This document shows, one piece after another, positions 6,252 through 6,317 of a stretch of DNA of 6,317 nt. The position numbers and the translations under genes were made by a program. The notes beneath the pieces are model-generated. The model worked only from the letters and a program-made list of their open reading frames with translations, had not been told where the DNA came from and made no database searches. Source of the DNA: Burkholderiales bacterium (lineage in GTDB: Bacteria; Pseudomonadota; Gammaproteobacteria; Burkholderiales; Usitatibacteraceae); assembly GCA_017880705.1 (NCBI GenBank), contig JADGRS010000196.1:1-6317 (forward strand), read 5' to 3'. Every line of letters begins with the position of its first letter. Within the stretch, counting starts at the first letter, position 1.

Positions 6252-6317
6252 GCGGCCCTTTCCGACGGCGCGGCCGGCGTCGGAGTACCCGGTGTCAGCG
6301 CGCCCGGGGTCAGGGCG
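6248..6317 (-). CDS. plsX: 3' end of probable plsX, phosphate acyltransferase (partial)
   Basis: Only the last 22 codons and a TGA stop are present; the rest lies beyond the right edge. The frame ends in TGA at 6248-6250, overlapping the fabH ATG as ATGA, the same junction seen at mltG/tmk and tmk/holB. The visible tail is low-complexity, rich in Pro, Ala and Thr, with a doubled ALTPG pentapeptide, and ends in PSERAA. The identity is inferred from context: plsX directly precedes fabH in most proteobacterial fab clusters, and PlsX (acyl-ACP:phosphate acyltransferase, a peripheral membrane enzyme of phospholipid synthesis) often has a variable C-terminus. No PlsX domain is visible here. The frame in register with fabH is also open in this stretch, so the call rests on the overlap pattern and on synteny. 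Confidence 0.65.
   Translation of the reverse strand, partial: ALTPGALTPGTPTPAAPSERAA
6287..6316 (-). repeat. Two imperfect 15-bp tandem repeats in the plsX tail
   Basis: Two adjacent 15-bp units (6302-6316 and 6287-6301) read GCCCTGACCCCGGGC and GCGCTGACACCGGGT on the minus strand. They differ at three positions (3, 9 and 15), all third codon positions, so both encode ALTPG. The array may continue past the right edge. Confidence 0.75.

Noticed and set aside
1..6317. A novel or accessory system such as a defence island, mobile element or CRISPR array
   Set aside because: Every coding stretch belongs to a recognised housekeeping family in a conserved order, gaps are at most 86 bases, and I found no direct-repeat arrays, terminal inverted repeats, tRNA-like ends or base composition breaks.

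Overview
The window is a compact, high-GC bacterial gene cluster (about two-thirds G+C by eye) read entirely from the minus strand. In transcription order, right to left, it holds the 3' end of a probable plsX, then fabH, fabD, fabG, acpP, fabF, mltG (yceG), tmk and the 5' part of holB, which runs off the left edge. The order matches the fab cluster and its downstream mltG-tmk-holB block in Gammaproteobacteria such as E. coli, except that no pabC lies between fabF and mltG. The protein sequences look proteobacterial; the acidic, lysine-containing linker in HolB and the MltG C-terminus remind me of Betaproteobacteria. I cannot name a genus.

Region by region: positions 6248-6317 carry the last codons of a probable PlsX with a Pro/Ala-rich tail. 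From 6251 down to 3617, fabH, fabD and fabG are packed with a 4-base ATGA overlap and then gaps of 3 and 4 bases. An 86-base, AT-richer gap (3531-3616) precedes acpP and carries a candidate extended -10 promoter and the best Shine-Dalgarno sequence in the window. A 57-base gap (3234-3290) with a small GC hairpin separates acpP from fabF. From 3233 to the left edge, fabF, mltG, tmk and holB are again nearly gapless, with ATGA overlaps at mltG/tmk and tmk/holB. No intergenic stretch exceeds 300 bases, and I see no RNA genes, mobile elements or CRISPR.

The first six genes form type II fatty acid synthesis: FabD loads malonate onto AcpP, FabH condenses it with acetyl-CoA, FabG reduces the beta-keto product, FabF elongates, and PlsX moves finished acyl chains from ACP towards phospholipid. 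The last three serve cell-wall and DNA growth: MltG cuts nascent glycan strands at the inner membrane, Tmk makes dTDP, and HolB is the clamp-loader delta-prime subunit. This is a housekeeping growth operon, and I found no hidden novel system in it. The most notable oddity is that mltG has no ATG, GTG or TTG start that would include its membrane anchor; the best-placed initiation codon is ATC at 1991-1993.
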